The translations under genes and the position numbers were made by a program. From Methyloglobulus morosus KoM1 (lineage in GTDB: Bacteria > Pseudomonadota > Gammaproteobacteria > Methylococcales > Methylomonadaceae), in the NCBI RefSeq assembly GCF_000496735.2, contig NZ_AYLO01000118.1, forward strand, positions 1-38,509: a stretch of DNA of 38,509 bases. The letters run 5' to 3'. Under the pieces are notes generated by a model. It was not told the DNA's origin and searched no databases. It saw only the letters and a list, made by a program, of their open reading frames with translations. Positions 16,393-26,074 of the stretch are shown piece after piece (position 1 is the stretch's first letter; the number at the start of each line of letters is the position of its first letter).

Positions 16393-17578
16393 TATGCCCG
16401 ATACGAGAGGGCATTTTGGGCCTTATGGCGGGATGTTCGTGGCGGAGACACTCATACCGCCCATCCAAGAGTTGAATGCCGCCTATCAACGATACTTAAA
16501 AGATCCCGAATTTATTTCAGAATTGGATGCCGATTTACAGCATTATGTCGGACGGCCTTCGCCCTTGTATTATGCCGAACGGTGGAGCCGCGAACTGGGT
16601 GGGGCGCAAATCTACCTGAAAAGGGAAGACTTGAACCATACCGGTTCCCACAAAATCAACAATACCGTCGGACAGGCCTTGTTGGCAAAACGCATGGGTA
16701 AGACCCGTATCATTGCCGAAACGGGTGCAGGGCAACATGGGGTGGCGACAGCCACGGTTGCTGCCCGGCTTGGGCTAGAATGCGTCGTCTATATGGGTGC
16801 GGTCGATGTCGCGCGGCAATCACTTAATGTCTACCGGATGAAACTATTGGGCGCCACGGTGGTCGCCGTCGAATCCGGCTCAAAAACCCTCAAAGATGCC
16901 CTGAATGAAGCGTTGAGGGATTGGGTGACCAATGTGGATAATACATTTTATATCATTGGCACGGTGGCGGGTCCCCATCCGTATCCTGCGATGGTACGTG
17001 ATTTTCAAGCGGTAATCGGCCGCGAGGCCAAGCAGCAATGCCTGGATATGGCGGGCAAGCTTCCCGATGCGTTGGTTGCGTGCGTAGGCGGTGGCTCCAA
17101 TGCAATCGGCTTGTTTTATCCCTTTATTGAAGACGAATCGGTCAGGTTGATCGGCGTTGAAGCGGCAGGTGACGGCATCGCAAGCGGGCATCATTCTGCG
17201 CCCTTATGTGCAGGTCGTCCGGGTGTATTGCATGGCAACCGCACTTACCTGATGGCGGATGACGATGGTGAAATTATTGAAACCCACTCCATTTCGGCAG
17301 GCCTTGATTATCCGGGCGTAGGCCCTGAACACGCTTGGTTAAAGGACACGGGACGTGCCGAGTATGTCAACATAACCGACAATGAAGCCTTGGAAGGGTT
17401 TTATGCTTTAACCCGAATGGAAGGCATTATTCCTGCACTGGAATCTGCCCATGCGATGGCATACACCATGAAGCTCGCGCCCACTATGCGTAAAGACGAA
17501 ATGATAGTGGTGAACTTGTCCGGTCGGGGTGATAAGGATATGCAAACGATGGCGAAACGCGAAGGGATCGAGCTATGA
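16376..17578 (+). CDS. trpB: Tryptophan synthase beta subunit TrpB
   Basis: TrpB joins indole and serine to make tryptophan, with pyridoxal phosphate on Lys93 (HTGSHKINN). The 400 residues include the phosphate cup [10 protein letters not shown] and the closing [13 protein letters not shown]. The start at 16376 overlaps trpF; a second ATG at 16394 begins just after the trpF stop. The first fits the usual N-terminal length before RGHFGPYGG and has AAGGTG upstream, so I prefer it. The stop overlaps trpA by four bases (ATGA), as expected for an enzyme that forms an alpha2-beta2 complex. Confidence 0.96.
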   Translation: MTEKYNMPDTRGHFGPYGGMFVAETLIPPIQELNAAYQRYLKDPEFISELDADLQHYVGRPSPLYYAERWSRELGGAQIYLKREDLNHTGSHKINNTVGQALLAKRMGKTRIIAETGAGQHGVATATVAARLGLECVVYMGAVDVARQSLNVYRMKLLGATVVAVESGSKTLKDALNEALRDWVTNVDNTFYIIGTVAGPHPYPAMVRDFQAVIGREAKQQCLDMAGKLPDALVACVGGGSNAIGLFYPFIEDESVRLIGVEAAGDGIASGHHSAPLCAGRPGVLHGNRTYLMADDDGEIIETHSISAGLDYPGVGPEHAWLKDTGRAEYVNITDNEALEGFYALTRMEGIIPALESAHAMAYTMKLAPTMRKDEMIVVNLSGRGDKDMQTMAKREGIEL

Positions 17579-18378
17579 GCCGTTTAGCTGCAAAATTTGA
17601 AGAACTTGGCAAATTGGGACGTAAGGCTTTAATTCCTTTTGTCACTGCAGGTGATCCCACTCCCGATTTTACCCTGCCGCTGATGCACGAGATGGTTGAG
17701 GCCGGTGTTGACGTGATCGAGCTAGGCGTACCGTTTTCCGATCCGATGGCGGATGGCCCCGTTATCCAGCGCGCAAGCGAACGGGCGTTGGCGCATAAGA
17801 TGAGCTTGACGAAAACCCTGGCGCTTGCCGCCGAATTCCGCAAGACCAACCAACAAACGCCAGTGGTTTTAATGGGTTACCTCAACCCAATTGAGGCGAT
17901 GGGCTACGAGGGCTTTGCCAATGCCGCACAACGTGCGGATATTGACGGTGTGTTAACGGTCGATTTGCCGCCCGAAGAAGGCGAGCACTGCGCGGCTTTA
18001 TTGAAAGAACGTGAAATCGACACCATATTTCTGTTAGCCCCCAATAGCACTGATGAGCGTATTACAAAAATGTCTAAGCTGGGTAGTGGCTATCTTTACT
18101 ATGTTTCGCTCAAGGGCGTAACTGGCGCGGGCCATTTGAACGCGGCGGACGTGGAAAACAAGCTAAAGCAGATCAAGGCCATTACGGCATTGCCGGTTGG
18201 CATCGGATTTGGCGTTAAGGATGCTGAAACAGCCCAAATCATTGCCGGATTGGGTGACGGGGTTGTGGTAGGCAGTGCATTGATTAGTAAAATAGAAAAT
18301 AATTTGGATGACCTTGACCGCGCAAAATCGGAAATTATCGGGCTATTGTCCGCTATGCGCCAGGCAATGGATAATTAG
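17575..18378 (+). CDS. trpA: Tryptophan synthase alpha subunit TrpA
   Basis: TrpA cleaves indole-3-glycerol phosphate and passes indole through a tunnel to TrpB. The 267-residue TIM barrel has catalytic Glu49 ([11 protein letters not shown]) and Asp60 (MADGPVIQ), plus the phosphate-binding [14 protein letters not shown] and [12 protein letters not shown]. The four-base overlap with trpB suggests balanced translation of the two subunits. trpC and trpD are not in the window, so the pathway genes are split, as in Pseudomonas. Confidence 0.96.
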   Translation: MSRLAAKFEELGKLGRKALIPFVTAGDPTPDFTLPLMHEMVEAGVDVIELGVPFSDPMADGPVIQRASERALAHKMSLTKTLALAAEFRKTNQQTPVVLMGYLNPIEAMGYEGFANAAQRADIDGVLTVDLPPEEGEHCAALLKEREIDTIFLLAPNSTDERITKMSKLGSGYLYYVSLKGVTGAGHLNAADVENKLKQIKAITALPVGIGFGVKDAETAQIIAGLGDGVVVGSALISKIENNLDDLDRAKSEIIGLLSAMRQAMDN

Positions 18379-18386
18379 AAAAAATA

Positions 18387-18404
18387 TTGCTTTTTTAAAA
18401 GCAA
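18387..18404 (+). repeat. AT-rich hairpin between trpA and accD
   Basis: TTGCTTTT and AAAAGCAA are eight-base arms around TT, nine bases after the trpA stop. Stability is low and no T-tract follows, so it is at best a weak terminator or pause site before accD. Confidence 0.25.
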
Positions 18405-18429
18405 AAACATAAAACACGACGGTATATTT

Positions 18430-19419
18430 ATGGCAATGAGTTGGTTTGAAAAACTTGTTCCTTCAACGATAAGGACTGATGCATCCAACAAGAAAGCGGC
18501 TGTCCCAGAAGGGCTATGGAACAAATGTCCTAGCTGTAATGCGATACTTTACAATCTTGAACTGGAAAAAAACTTCAGTGTTTGTCCAAAGTGTGAGCAC
18601 CACCTGCGGATTCCTGCCCGGACTCGGCTCGAAATGTTTCTCGATGAGGAAGGCAGGGAAGAAATCGGCAAAGGCATCAAGCCTTCCGATCCGTTAAAAT
18701 TCAGGGACAGTAAAAAATACAAAGATCGCCTCATCCTGGCGCAAAAACAAACCAAGGAGAATGATGCCTTAGTTGTAATGAAAGGGCAATTGAAAGGGCT
18801 GAGTTTGGTGGCGGCTGCCTTTGATTTCAATTTTATGGCGGGTTCAATGGGTTCAGCCGTCGGCGAAAAGTTCGTTAGGGGTGTGAATAAAAGTCTGGAA
18901 TTGGGTATACCGTTCATTGTGTTTACTGCGAGTGGCGGTGCGCGGATGCAGGAATCCTTGTTCTCCTTGTTCCAGATGGCAAAGACCAGTGCGGCGTTGG
19001 CAAAATTGGCGGAAGCAGGTATCCCTTACATTTCGTTTATGACCGATCCTACCATGGGCGGTGTATCCGCCAGTCTTGCCATGTTAGGCGACTTGAATGT
19101 CGCTGAACCCAATGCCTTGATCGGTTTTGCAGGCCCTAGGGTTATCGAGCAAACCGTACGTGAAAAATTGCCGGAAGGTTTTCAACGTAGCGAGTTTTTG
19201 CAGGAACATGGCGCTATCGACATGATTATCGACCGCCGTGATATGCGCGATAAAATTTCGGCGATATTGACGATGCTTACCGAAAACAAAAATGTTATCG
19301 AGACTCCCGTCATACAAACTGAGCTTGAAACTGTATTTGAATCAGGGAGTGACCCAGAATTATCGGCTGTTTCCGATGTGGATGAGGTTGGCCTTCTTTC
19401 TTTTGTACAGGAAGGCTAA
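18430..19419 (+). CDS. accD: Acetyl-CoA carboxylase carboxyltransferase subunit beta AccD
   Basis: AccD forms, with AccA, the carboxyltransferase that moves CO2 from carboxybiotin to acetyl-CoA, the first step of fatty acid synthesis. The 329 residues start with the four-cysteine zinc finger (CPSC at 33-36 and CPKC at 52-55) that binds RNA and DNA in E. coli. The crotonase-like domain has [11 protein letters not shown] and [17 protein letters not shown], which line the acyl-CoA site. The tail after residue 290 is acidic and not conserved. The gene lies between trpA and folC, a standard order. Confidence 0.95.
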   Translation: MAMSWFEKLVPSTIRTDASNKKAAVPEGLWNKCPSCNAILYNLELEKNFSVCPKCEHHLRIPARTRLEMFLDEEGREEIGKGIKPSDPLKFRDSKKYKDRLILAQKQTKENDALVVMKGQLKGLSLVAAAFDFNFMAGSMGSAVGEKFVRGVNKSLELGIPFIVFTASGGARMQESLFSLFQMAKTSAALAKLAEAGIPYISFMTDPTMGGVSASLAMLGDLNVAEPNALIGFAGPRVIEQTVREKLPEGFQRSEFLQEHGAIDMIIDRRDMRDKISAILTMLTENKNVIETPVIQTELETVFESGSDPELSAVSDVDEVGLLSFVQEG

Positions 19420-19430
19420 TACCATCCCTC

Positions 19431-20705
19431 ATGGCCCATTTCGATACGCTGAAGGGATGGCTGGAATGGCAGGAAAAATCGCATCCTTTGACTATAGACC
19501 TGGGGCTGGAGCGGGTAGCCAAGGTCTACCAAGCACTGAGATCCAGAGAAACTAAGCCGCTCACTATCACGGTCGCAGGTACCAATGGAAAAGGCTCTTG
19601 CATTGCTTATCTTGAAGCAATTTACCGGGCTCAGGGTTATCGGGTGGGCGCTTATACCTCGCCACATATATTAAAATATAACGAAAGGATCAAAATAGAC
19701 GGCAAACCCGTTCAGGACGATGTTATTTGCAACGCATTTGAACGGATTGAAACCGTTCGGGATCAGACCTCGCTCAGTTATTTTGAATTCGGCACATTGG
19801 CGGCATTGGATATATTTTCCCGTGCCAAGCTCGATATTCAATTACTTGAGGTGGGATTGGGCGGACGTTTGGATGCGGTCAACATTGTTGAGCCGGATGC
19901 CGCTATTATTAGCAGCATTGGCATTGATCATGTGGCTTGGTTAGGTGAGACACGGGAGAAAATAGGGTATGAAAAAGCGGGCATTTTTCGCCCTGCCGTG
20001 CCGGCTATAGTAGGCGATCCATTGCCGCCGAATTCACTCATGCAAGTCGCGGAAGACAAACAGGCCTGTTTCTATAGGATAGGGAAGGACTTTGGTTATG
20101 CTAAGCAAGCAAACGGCTGGCAGTGGTTTTGCGATGGAAAGCGTGTCAGCCAACTGCCAGAGCCTTCATTAAAAGGCGAACACCAATACCGCAATGCCGC
20201 CGCAGTTATTATGGCAATCCAATTATTAGCTGATAAACTGCCTGTAGGTGAGCAAGCCATACGCCTGGGCCTGGAAAGTGTACAATTGCCCGGACGCTTT
20301 CAGTTGCTTGAAGGGGATATACCCGTACTCTTGGATGTGGGGCATAATCCCGAAGCGGTGCGGACTTTGGCCGAATATTTAAACCAAAATTTTCCCAAGC
20401 GACGTATCCATGCTATCTTTTCCATGATGAAAGACAAAGATATTGCCGAAGTGCTAAGGATTATGAACCCAGTTGTTTACGACTGGTTTTTTGCCCCCCT
20501 GACTAATCGCAGGGCGGCCACGGTAAGCTTGATGCGGGAAATTTTTTCACAACTGGGCATGGCTAACGTGTCGGTCAGTTATACGGGTTTTGTTGATGCA
20601 TTTGCGGCTGCAAAAGCACAGGCAAAGGCGGGTGATTTGGTGCTTGTTTTTGGCTCTTTTTTTTTGGTGTCCGATTGTTTGGCTGAGTTTCAGAAGGGTG
20701 GGTAG
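19431..20705 (+). CDS. folC: Dihydrofolate / folylpolyglutamate synthase FolC
   Basis: FolC adds glutamate to dihydropteroate and lengthens the glutamate chain of folates, using ATP. The 424 residues have the P-loop VAGTNGKGS (48-56), the LLEVGLGGRLDAVN motif and SSIGIDHVAWLG, typical of Mur-ligase-like enzymes. The C-terminal domain has LLDVGHNPEAV. The start lies 11 bases after accD. No ribosome site is clear, so coupling to accD translation is likely. Confidence 0.94.
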   Translation: MAHFDTLKGWLEWQEKSHPLTIDLGLERVAKVYQALRSRETKPLTITVAGTNGKGSCIAYLEAIYRAQGYRVGAYTSPHILKYNERIKIDGKPVQDDVICNAFERIETVRDQTSLSYFEFGTLAALDIFSRAKLDIQLLEVGLGGRLDAVNIVEPDAAIISSIGIDHVAWLGETREKIGYEKAGIFRPAVPAIVGDPLPPNSLMQVAEDKQACFYRIGKDFGYAKQANGWQWFCDGKRVSQLPEPSLKGEHQYRNAAAVIMAIQLLADKLPVGEQAIRLGLESVQLPGRFQLLEGDIPVLLDVGHNPEAVRTLAEYLNQNFPKRRIHAIFSMMKDKDIAEVLRIMNPVVYDWFFAPLTNRRAATVSLMREIFSQLGMANVSVSYTGFVDAFAAAKAQAKAGDLVLVFGSFFLVSDCLAEFQKGG

Positions 20706-20710
20706 AAAAA

Positions 20711-21562
20711 ATGGATCATGAATTAAAACAACGCTTGATTGGTGCAGTCGTTGTCACTGCCTTGGCCGCTATTTTTATACCGATGTTGTTTGATGATCCC
20801 GTAGACACCAGCGGTAAGACAGTTACTGAGCTGACGATCCCGCAAGCACCTGTTGACGTTGAGCCAGCCCAAAATCCGCCAGAAAATAAAGCCCAGGTGT
20901 TGAATAGGCCGGATATTGAACTTGATGCGGCTGAAGTGAATGAAGATAACCCAGGCAGCGTAACGGGAGAATCGCCACTTAACAGTGGACAGCCCGGTAC
21001 ACCCGATTCCTTAGGTAGCTCAGGCGTTGACAATACAAAGAACAACGCTGTTGAAGGATCGCCTTCCAAACAATTAGACGAAAATGCAGAATCCGGTTTG
21101 GATACCGGTGAAGTCTCGGGTGTGGATCAACAAGATGACAATCAAAGCACTGAAGCAGTAGTGGCTGCACCTGTAAAGAACCCTGAACAGGATTCAGGGA
21201 CGCCAGTCAAAAAAGCAGCGCCAAAATCGATAGACACTGAGCAAGCAAAAGTAAGGGTTACGCCGCCACCTAGCAAGGCAGTAGAAAAGATCAAGCCAGC
21301 CGATAAAGCCCACAAGGACGGCGCACAAAAATCAAGCTCAAAGTTAGTGCGTTACTCTATACAAGCGGGTAGTTTCAGTAAGAAAGAAAACGCCCAAGCC
21401 TTAGTGGAAAAACTCCGCAAACAAGGCATGTCCGCTTCTGTTGTTGCAAAAGGCGATTTTTTCAGGGTTAAGATAGGGCCGTCGCTAGACAAGGATAAGG
21501 CAAAGGAAATGAAAGCAAAATTAGATAAGCAAAATATCAAGGGCTTACTGATTGTTGAATGA
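20711..21562 (+). CDS. dedD: SPOR-domain cell division protein, DedD-like
   Basis: The protein has 283 residues. A short cytoplasmic start and one membrane helix (about 9-26, LIGAVVVTALAAIFIPMLF) precede a long disordered periplasmic linker rich in Asp, Asn, Pro and Lys. The C-terminal SPOR domain starts near residue 210 (VRYSIQAGSFSKKENAQALVEKL) and ends with FFRVKIGPSLDKDKAKEMK. SPOR domains bind denuded peptidoglycan at the division septum. Position between folC and cvpA matches dedD of E. coli. The linker is longer than in E. coli DedD (220 residues in total). Confidence 0.9.
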   Translation: MDHELKQRLIGAVVVTALAAIFIPMLFDDPVDTSGKTVTELTIPQAPVDVEPAQNPPENKAQVLNRPDIELDAAEVNEDNPGSVTGESPLNSGQPGTPDSLGSSGVDNTKNNAVEGSPSKQLDENAESGLDTGEVSGVDQQDDNQSTEAVVAAPVKNPEQDSGTPVKKAAPKSIDTEQAKVRVTPPPSKAVEKIKPADKAHKDGAQKSSSKLVRYSIQAGSFSKKENAQALVEKLRKQGMSASVVAKGDFFRVKIGPSLDKDKAKEMKAKLDKQNIKGLLIVE

Positions 21563-21602
21563 GGCAAGGGTTTGCAAAGCCGAAAATTGTTGATTCGTCA
21601 GA

Positions 21603-22094
21603 ATGGTTTGGGTTGATAATGCCATCATTGCGCTATTAGCAATTTATACCATTGGCGGTATCGTCCGTGGTTTGGGTCAGGAAATTTTTTCCATAACCGT
21701 TTGGCTGATAGGCATAATTGTGGCTTGGTTTTTTAGTCAGGACTTTGCGATCCTATTATCGAAATTCTTTAGTACGTCATCGACCAGATTGGCGATGTCC
21801 TTTATTGCGTTAATCCTTATAACATTGGCGATGGGCGGTATTATCAACATGTTATTAGGAAATAGTGTAAAGAAAACAGGCCTTACCTTGCTGGATCGAT
21901 TGGGTGGATTATTTCTGGGGTTCAGCCATGGCTTGGTCGTCGTCTTTGTCATGGTTCTCTTAGCCGGCGTGACGCCCTTACCTAAAGATCGTTGGTGGCA
22001 AGAGTCAAAATACTTGCCACCTTTTCAGTCGTTGGCGAGTTTAATAAAGCGTAACAGCTCATCTAAAATTGCAAGGTCGATCAATTTTCCCTAA
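21603..22094 (+). CDS. cvpA: Membrane protein CvpA
   Basis: The 163-residue inner-membrane protein has four hydrophobic helices (about 5-20, 25-45, 62-84, 96-121) and starts MVWVDNAIIALL, as expected for CvpA. It is linked to colicin V export in E. coli and more widely to envelope homeostasis; its molecular activity is not settled. It lies between dedD and purF, the conserved order, and 24 bases before purF. Confidence 0.9.
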   Translation: MVWVDNAIIALLAIYTIGGIVRGLGQEIFSITVWLIGIIVAWFFSQDFAILLSKFFSTSSTRLAMSFIALILITLAMGGIINMLLGNSVKKTGLTLLDRLGGLFLGFSHGLVVVFVMVLLAGVTPLPKDRWWQESKYLPPFQSLASLIKRNSSSKIARSINFP

Positions 22095-22118
22095 TTTCAA
22101 TAACCAGGTTAAGAAATA

Positions 22119-23615
22119 ATGTGTGGTATTGCAGGTATCGTTTCACATCAGAACGTCAACCAAGAGCTATACGATGCGCTGACCGTTTTGCAGCATAGAG
22201 GCCAAGATGCCGCAGGTATAGTCACTTGTGAGAATGGTCGATTGTATTTGCGAAAGGATAACGGCTTGACGCGTGATGTTTTTACCGATGCACAGATGAT
22301 AAAGCTGAAAGGTAATATGGGCATCGCCCATGTGCGATACCCGACCGCAGGGTGCGCCAGTTCGGAGGAAGCGCAACCCTTCTACGTCAATTCACCATTC
22401 GGTTTGACTTTGGCGCATAACGGCAACCTGACCAACGCCGAAGAACTCAAGAAAGCCTTGTTCGTCGAAGACCAACGGCATATCAACACCGATTCCGATT
22501 CCGAGGTGTTGCTCAACGTGTTTGCCCATGAATTGCAAACTTTAGGCAAACTCAAGTTAACTGTCGATGATGTATTCAAGGCAGTTGCGAACGTCCATCG
22601 GCGTTGCCGTGGCGCCTATGCGGTCGTCGTCATGATCGCGGGGTTTGGCATTTTGGGCTTTCGTGATCCCCATGGTATACGGCCCGTTGTGTACGGTGAA
22701 AGGAAAACTCCGCGGGGCCCGGAATTTATGATCGCGTCCGAAAGCGTTGCCCTGGATGTCTTAGGCTTTGACCTTATCCGGGATATTGAACCCGGCGAAG
22801 CGGTTTTCATTGAAGAATCCGGCAAGCTGCATACGCGACAATGTGCCGAAAAAATAGATCATTGCCCGTGCATTTTTGAGTACGTTTATTTTGCCCGTCC
22901 CGATTCCATCATCGACAATATTTCGGTGTACAAAGCGCGTTTGCGGATGGGTGAAAAACTGGCGGAAAAAATACTGCGTGAATGGCCTGACAATGATATT
23001 GATGTCGTCATTCCCATTCCCGACACAAGCCGCACTGCCGCATTGCAATTAGCTTATCTGTTGGGTGTCAAATTTCGTGAAGGCTTTATCAAAAATCGCT
23101 ATATTGGAAGGACATTTATTATGCCTGGACAAAAAATGCGGGAAAAGTCGGTCAGGCAAAAGCTGAATGCTATCGGGCTTGAGTTTGAAGGGAAAAATGT
23201 GCTGTTGATTGATGATTCTGTGGTCAGGGGGACTACTTCGGCGCAGATTATCCAGATGGCACGAGATGCGGGTGCAGCAAAGGTTTATTTTGCTTCGGCT
23301 GCGCCGCCCGTACGTTACCCCAATGTTTACGGGATCGACATGCCGGCAGCCAGGGAATTGATCGCGCATAACCGCACCGAGGATGAGGTCTGCGCGGCAA
23401 TCGGTGCCGACAAAATGATTTATCAAGATTTGGACGATTTAATCGAAGCTGTCGCCCGTGGTAACCGGCAGATCAAGCATTTCGACACATCCTGTTTTAG
23501 CAAGATCTACGTAACCGGCGATGTTGATGATGAGTACCTTGAACAAACGGAGTCGCTCAGAAATGACGGCGCCCAAATGAAACGAAAAATCTTGGATATT
23601 ATTGCGGAAGCGTAA
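22119..23615 (+). CDS. purF: Amidophosphoribosyltransferase PurF
   Basis: PurF makes 5-phosphoribosylamine from PRPP and glutamine, the first committed step of purine synthesis. The 498 residues begin [11 protein letters not shown], so Cys2 becomes the N-terminal nucleophile of the glutaminase domain after Met removal. The phosphoribosyltransferase domain has the PRPP loop [14 protein letters not shown] (about 362-375) and the flexible loop [23 protein letters not shown] lies before the ATG. Followed by metZ, as in Pseudomonas and many methylotrophs. Confidence 0.96.
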   Translation: MCGIAGIVSHQNVNQELYDALTVLQHRGQDAAGIVTCENGRLYLRKDNGLTRDVFTDAQMIKLKGNMGIAHVRYPTAGCASSEEAQPFYVNSPFGLTLAHNGNLTNAEELKKALFVEDQRHINTDSDSEVLLNVFAHELQTLGKLKLTVDDVFKAVANVHRRCRGAYAVVVMIAGFGILGFRDPHGIRPVVYGERKTPRGPEFMIASESVALDVLGFDLIRDIEPGEAVFIEESGKLHTRQCAEKIDHCPCIFEYVYFARPDSIIDNISVYKARLRMGEKLAEKILREWPDNDIDVVIPIPDTSRTAALQLAYLLGVKFREGFIKNRYIGRTFIMPGQKMREKSVRQKLNAIGLEFEGKNVLLIDDSVVRGTTSAQIIQMARDAGAAKVYFASAAPPVRYPNVYGIDMPAARELIAHNRTEDEVCAAIGADKMIYQDLDDLIEAVARGNRQIKHFDTSCFSKIYVTGDVDDEYLEQTESLRNDGAQMKRKILDIIAEA

Positions 23616-23660
23616 TTTTTGCGGCATATAAAGAAAATATTTCGTTTTTAGGGGCGGCCT

Positions 23661-23766
23661 AATCAACTATAGGGATCTCTGATTAAGTTGATTCCACTCA
23701 TGGTGCGACACACTCACCACGAACGGAATCAACGCCTTACCGTTCGTCCTGAGCTTGTCGAAGGAC
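23661..23766. repeat. Composite REP-like palindromic element between purF and metZ
   Basis: Several dyads are stacked. AATCAACT (23661-23668) pairs with AGTTGATT (23686-23693). GTTGATTCC (23687-23695) pairs with GGAATCAAC (23725-23733), with inner arms TGGTG and CACCA. ACGAACGG (23719-23726) pairs with CCGTTCGT (23740-23747). GTCCT (23746-23750) pairs with AGGAC (23762-23766) around GAGCTTGTCGA. The last two units are the common CCGTTCG-CTGAGCTTGTCGAA repeat also present near 36102. Its effect on metZ expression is unknown. Confidence 0.65.
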
Positions 23767-23824
23767 TTGTTCAGAGTTTCCTATATAAGCTGCTTAATAA
23801 TACCTACCAAAGTCAGTAAATTTA

Positions 23825-25012
23825 ATGAAAGATATAGACTGGAAAAATTACGGCCTTGAAACCCAGGCGATCAGGGCAGGGCAGCGGCGTACCCATGAAG
23901 ACGAACACAGCTTGCCTATTTTTGCGACGTCAAGCTATGTCTTCAAAAATGCCGAAGAAGCGGCACTGCGCTTTACCGGACAAAAGCCCGGCAATATTTA
24001 TTCCCGCTTCACCAATCCCACCGTCAACGCTTTTCAGGAGCGCCTTGCCCTTATGGAAGGCGGCGAGCGTTGCCTGGCCTTTGCATCAGGGATGGCGGCG
24101 ATTTTTGCAGTCGGTATGGGTTTGTTGAAAGCGGGAGACCATGTGGTTTGTTCGCGCGGCGTGTTTGGCAATACCGTCTTGTTGTTCCAGAACTATTTCG
24201 GCAAATTTGGCGTTGAAACGGATTTTGTCGATTTGATAGACGCCGACGCTTGGGAAGCTGCCATTAAACCCAATACCCGTTTTTTATTCCTGGAAACGCC
24301 ATCCAATCCGCTGATGGAGATCGCCGATATTGGATTATTGGCGAAAATGGCACACAAACACGGCTGTTTATTGATCGTGGATAACTGTTTTTGTACGCCT
24401 GTGTTGCAAAAACCGTTCGCTTTGGGCGCCGATATTGTTATCCACTCAGCAACCAAATACATTGATGGGCAAGGCCGTTGCGTAGGCGGTGCAGTTATCG
24501 CGAGCAATGACCTGATTGAAAAGTCCATCTATCCTTATTTGCGGACTGGCGGCGCAACGATGAGCCCATTCAATGCCTGGGTGTTTTTGTCCGGACTGGA
24601 AACCTTGGCCGTGCGGATGAAAGCGCATTGTGACAGCGCATTTGAATTGGCGAAGTGGTTAACTCAATGTCCAGGCGTGAATAAGGTGCATTACCCGGGC
24701 TTGCCTACGCACCCTCAGCATGAGTTGGCCTTACGCCAACAAACTCACTTTGGCGGAATTGTCAGTTTCGAGTTGCAGGGTGGAAAGGACGCGGCATGGA
24801 AGTTGATCGATGCAACGGAAATGATCTCCATTACCGCAAATTTGGGCGATGTCAAAACTACAATCACGCATCCGGCTACTACGACACATGGAAGGTTAAC
24901 GCCGGAAGTTCGGAAATTAGCGGGTATCGACGATGGGTTAGTCAGGGTCTCAGTTGGCTTGGAAAACCTTGAGGACATTAAGGGCGATCTGGCGCGGGGT
25001 TTGTCATCGTAG
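23825..25012 (+). CDS. metZ: O-succinylhomoserine sulfhydrylase MetZ
   Basis: MetZ makes homocysteine directly from O-succinylhomoserine and sulfide, bypassing cystathionine. The 395 residues are a Cys/Met-metabolism PLP enzyme: PLP lysine Lys211 in IHSATKYIDGQGR, aspartate in LLIVDNCFCTPVLQ, phosphate site NIYSRFTNPTV and ASGMAAI. The purF-metZ order and the ETQAIRAGQ start distinguish MetZ from MetB and MetY. No metX or other methionine gene lies in the window. Confidence 0.92.
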   Translation: MKDIDWKNYGLETQAIRAGQRRTHEDEHSLPIFATSSYVFKNAEEAALRFTGQKPGNIYSRFTNPTVNAFQERLALMEGGERCLAFASGMAAIFAVGMGLLKAGDHVVCSRGVFGNTVLLFQNYFGKFGVETDFVDLIDADAWEAAIKPNTRFLFLETPSNPLMEIADIGLLAKMAHKHGCLLIVDNCFCTPVLQKPFALGADIVIHSATKYIDGQGRCVGGAVIASNDLIEKSIYPYLRTGGATMSPFNAWVFLSGLETLAVRMKAHCDSAFELAKWLTQCPGVNKVHYPGLPTHPQHELALRQQTHFGGIVSFELQGGKDAAWKLIDATEMISITANLGDVKTTITHPATTTHGRLTPEVRKLAGIDDGLVRVSVGLENLEDIKGDLARGLSS

Positions 25013-25025
25013 GAATCATGATTCC
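25012..25025. repeat. Perfect 14-base palindrome overlapping the metZ stop codon
   Basis: GGAATCATGATTCC is fully self-complementary and begins on the last base of the TAG stop, in the spacer between convergent metZ and grxC. As RNA the loop would need at least three to four bases, leaving a five-base stem, so a DNA-binding site or a weak terminator are both possible. Confidence 0.35.
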
Positions 25026-25106
25026 CTAAGTGGTCACACAGGGTTAATTCGATTAAAAATTGGCTAGCCCGAAATGTCGTTTAGCCGTTCTTATTGAGAT
25101 TAAAAT

Positions 25107-25376
25107 TTAAACAACGATTTCTTCACCGAATAGTAAGCCGTCCAGCTTTTTTTGCTGTTCAAGGGCATAAAGCTCATCAAAACCACCCACATGAAAGTCG
25201 CCGATGTAGATTTGCGGTACTGTACGGCGTTTGGTTCTTGCCATCATTTCTTCCCTTAGCCCAACCGTTTCATCAACATTGATTTCTGTGTACTTTACCC
25301 CTTTCCGGTCTAGCAGTCGTTTTGCCATGATGCAATAAGGGCAGATTTTAGTGGTGTAAATGATAACTTTAGTCAT
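25107..25376 (-). CDS. grxC: Glutaredoxin 3
   Basis: This 89-residue dithiol glutaredoxin has the active site CPYC (Cys12, Cys15), the cis-proline TVPQIYIG and GGFDEL for glutathione binding. It reduces disulfides with glutathione and can donate electrons to ribonucleotide reductase. It is divergent from nrdR, the repressor of ribonucleotide reductase genes, so the shared 244-base spacer may link their control. The length and motifs match GrxC (83 residues in E. coli). Confidence 0.92.
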   Translation of the reverse strand: MTKVIIYTTKICPYCIMAKRLLDRKGVKYTEINVDETVGLREEMMARTKRRTVPQIYIGDFHVGGFDELYALEQQKKLDGLLFGEEIVV

Positions 25377-25428
25377 GAGGTTTTATTAAATCTTCGGTAG
25401 GTGGTTATTTTATCGTTAATCGTGTACT

Positions 25429-25474
25429 TACTCAAATGGGTACGCTGACTATAGTCTTCATATTGTGGGATAAT
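25429..25474 (+). promoter_or_regulatory. Predicted nrdR-ribD promoter with dyad elements
   Basis: CTGACT (25445-25450) and GATAAT (25469-25474) are 18 bases apart, an acceptable sigma-70 promoter. A perfect palindrome, GACTATAGTC (25447-25456), overlaps the -35 box. Upstream lies a near-palindrome TACTCA-AA-TGGGTA (25429-25442). Both could be operators for nrdR or for divergent grxC. The consensus NrdR box pair was not found. Confidence 0.4.
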
Positions 25475-25620
25475 AATCGTGTGTAGTTATGCACTTCGTT
25501 AGTCGTGCGTATCCTCACCTTCTCCTGCTGAAAGGGTTAGGGGAATTAAAAAACCACAATGATGGGCAAATTGGATATATCCGGTTTTCCGTAGACGCAG
25601 AGAATGAAGTTGGTTCAACG

Positions 25621-26073
25621 ATGAGATGTCCTTTTTGCGGCACCCAAGATACGCGAGTAATTGATTCCCGATTGGCGAACGAGGGCGACCATGTCCGTCG
25701 CCGACGGGAATGCATTGCCTGTAAGGAACGTTTCACCACGTTTGAAACGGCAGAACTGACCTTGCCGCGCGTGGTCAAGCGCAACGGCGTCCGTGAACCT
25801 TTCGACGAAAACAAATTGCGTTCCGGCATGTTAAGGGCGTTGGAAAAGCGCCCTGTTGGCAGCGACGATATTGAAGCGGCCGTCAACCGGATCAACAAGG
25901 AATTGCTGACCAGCGGCGAGCGGGAAGTGACAACCCAAGAACTCGGCGAAAAAGTGATGCGGGAACTGAACCTGTTGGATCACGTTGCGTTTGTGCGCTT
26001 TGCTTCCGTATACCGCAGTTTCCAGGATGTCAGCGAGTTCACTGATATGATCGAAGGCCTACAAAAAAACTGA
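25621..26073 (+). CDS. nrdR: Transcriptional repressor NrdR
   Basis: NrdR is a zinc-finger plus ATP-cone regulator that represses ribonucleotide reductase genes when dATP is high. From ATG 25621 it has 150 residues (E. coli 149) and starts [17 protein letters not shown]. Zinc ligands are Cys3, Cys6, Cys31 and Cys34 (CIACKERF). The ATP cone begins [19 protein letters not shown]. The frame is open upstream to 25489 but that extension has no family match. One base separates its stop from ribD. Confidence 0.95.
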   Translation: MRCPFCGTQDTRVIDSRLANEGDHVRRRRECIACKERFTTFETAELTLPRVVKRNGVREPFDENKLRSGMLRALEKRPVGSDDIEAAVNRINKELLTSGEREVTTQELGEKVMRELNLLDHVAFVRFASVYRSFQDVSEFTDMIEGLQKN

Positions 26074-26074
26074 G

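Noticed and set aside
25489-25620. Extended N-terminus of NrdR
   Set aside because: The family starts exactly at MRCPFCG and the 150-residue form matches its length. The extension includes the promoter region.
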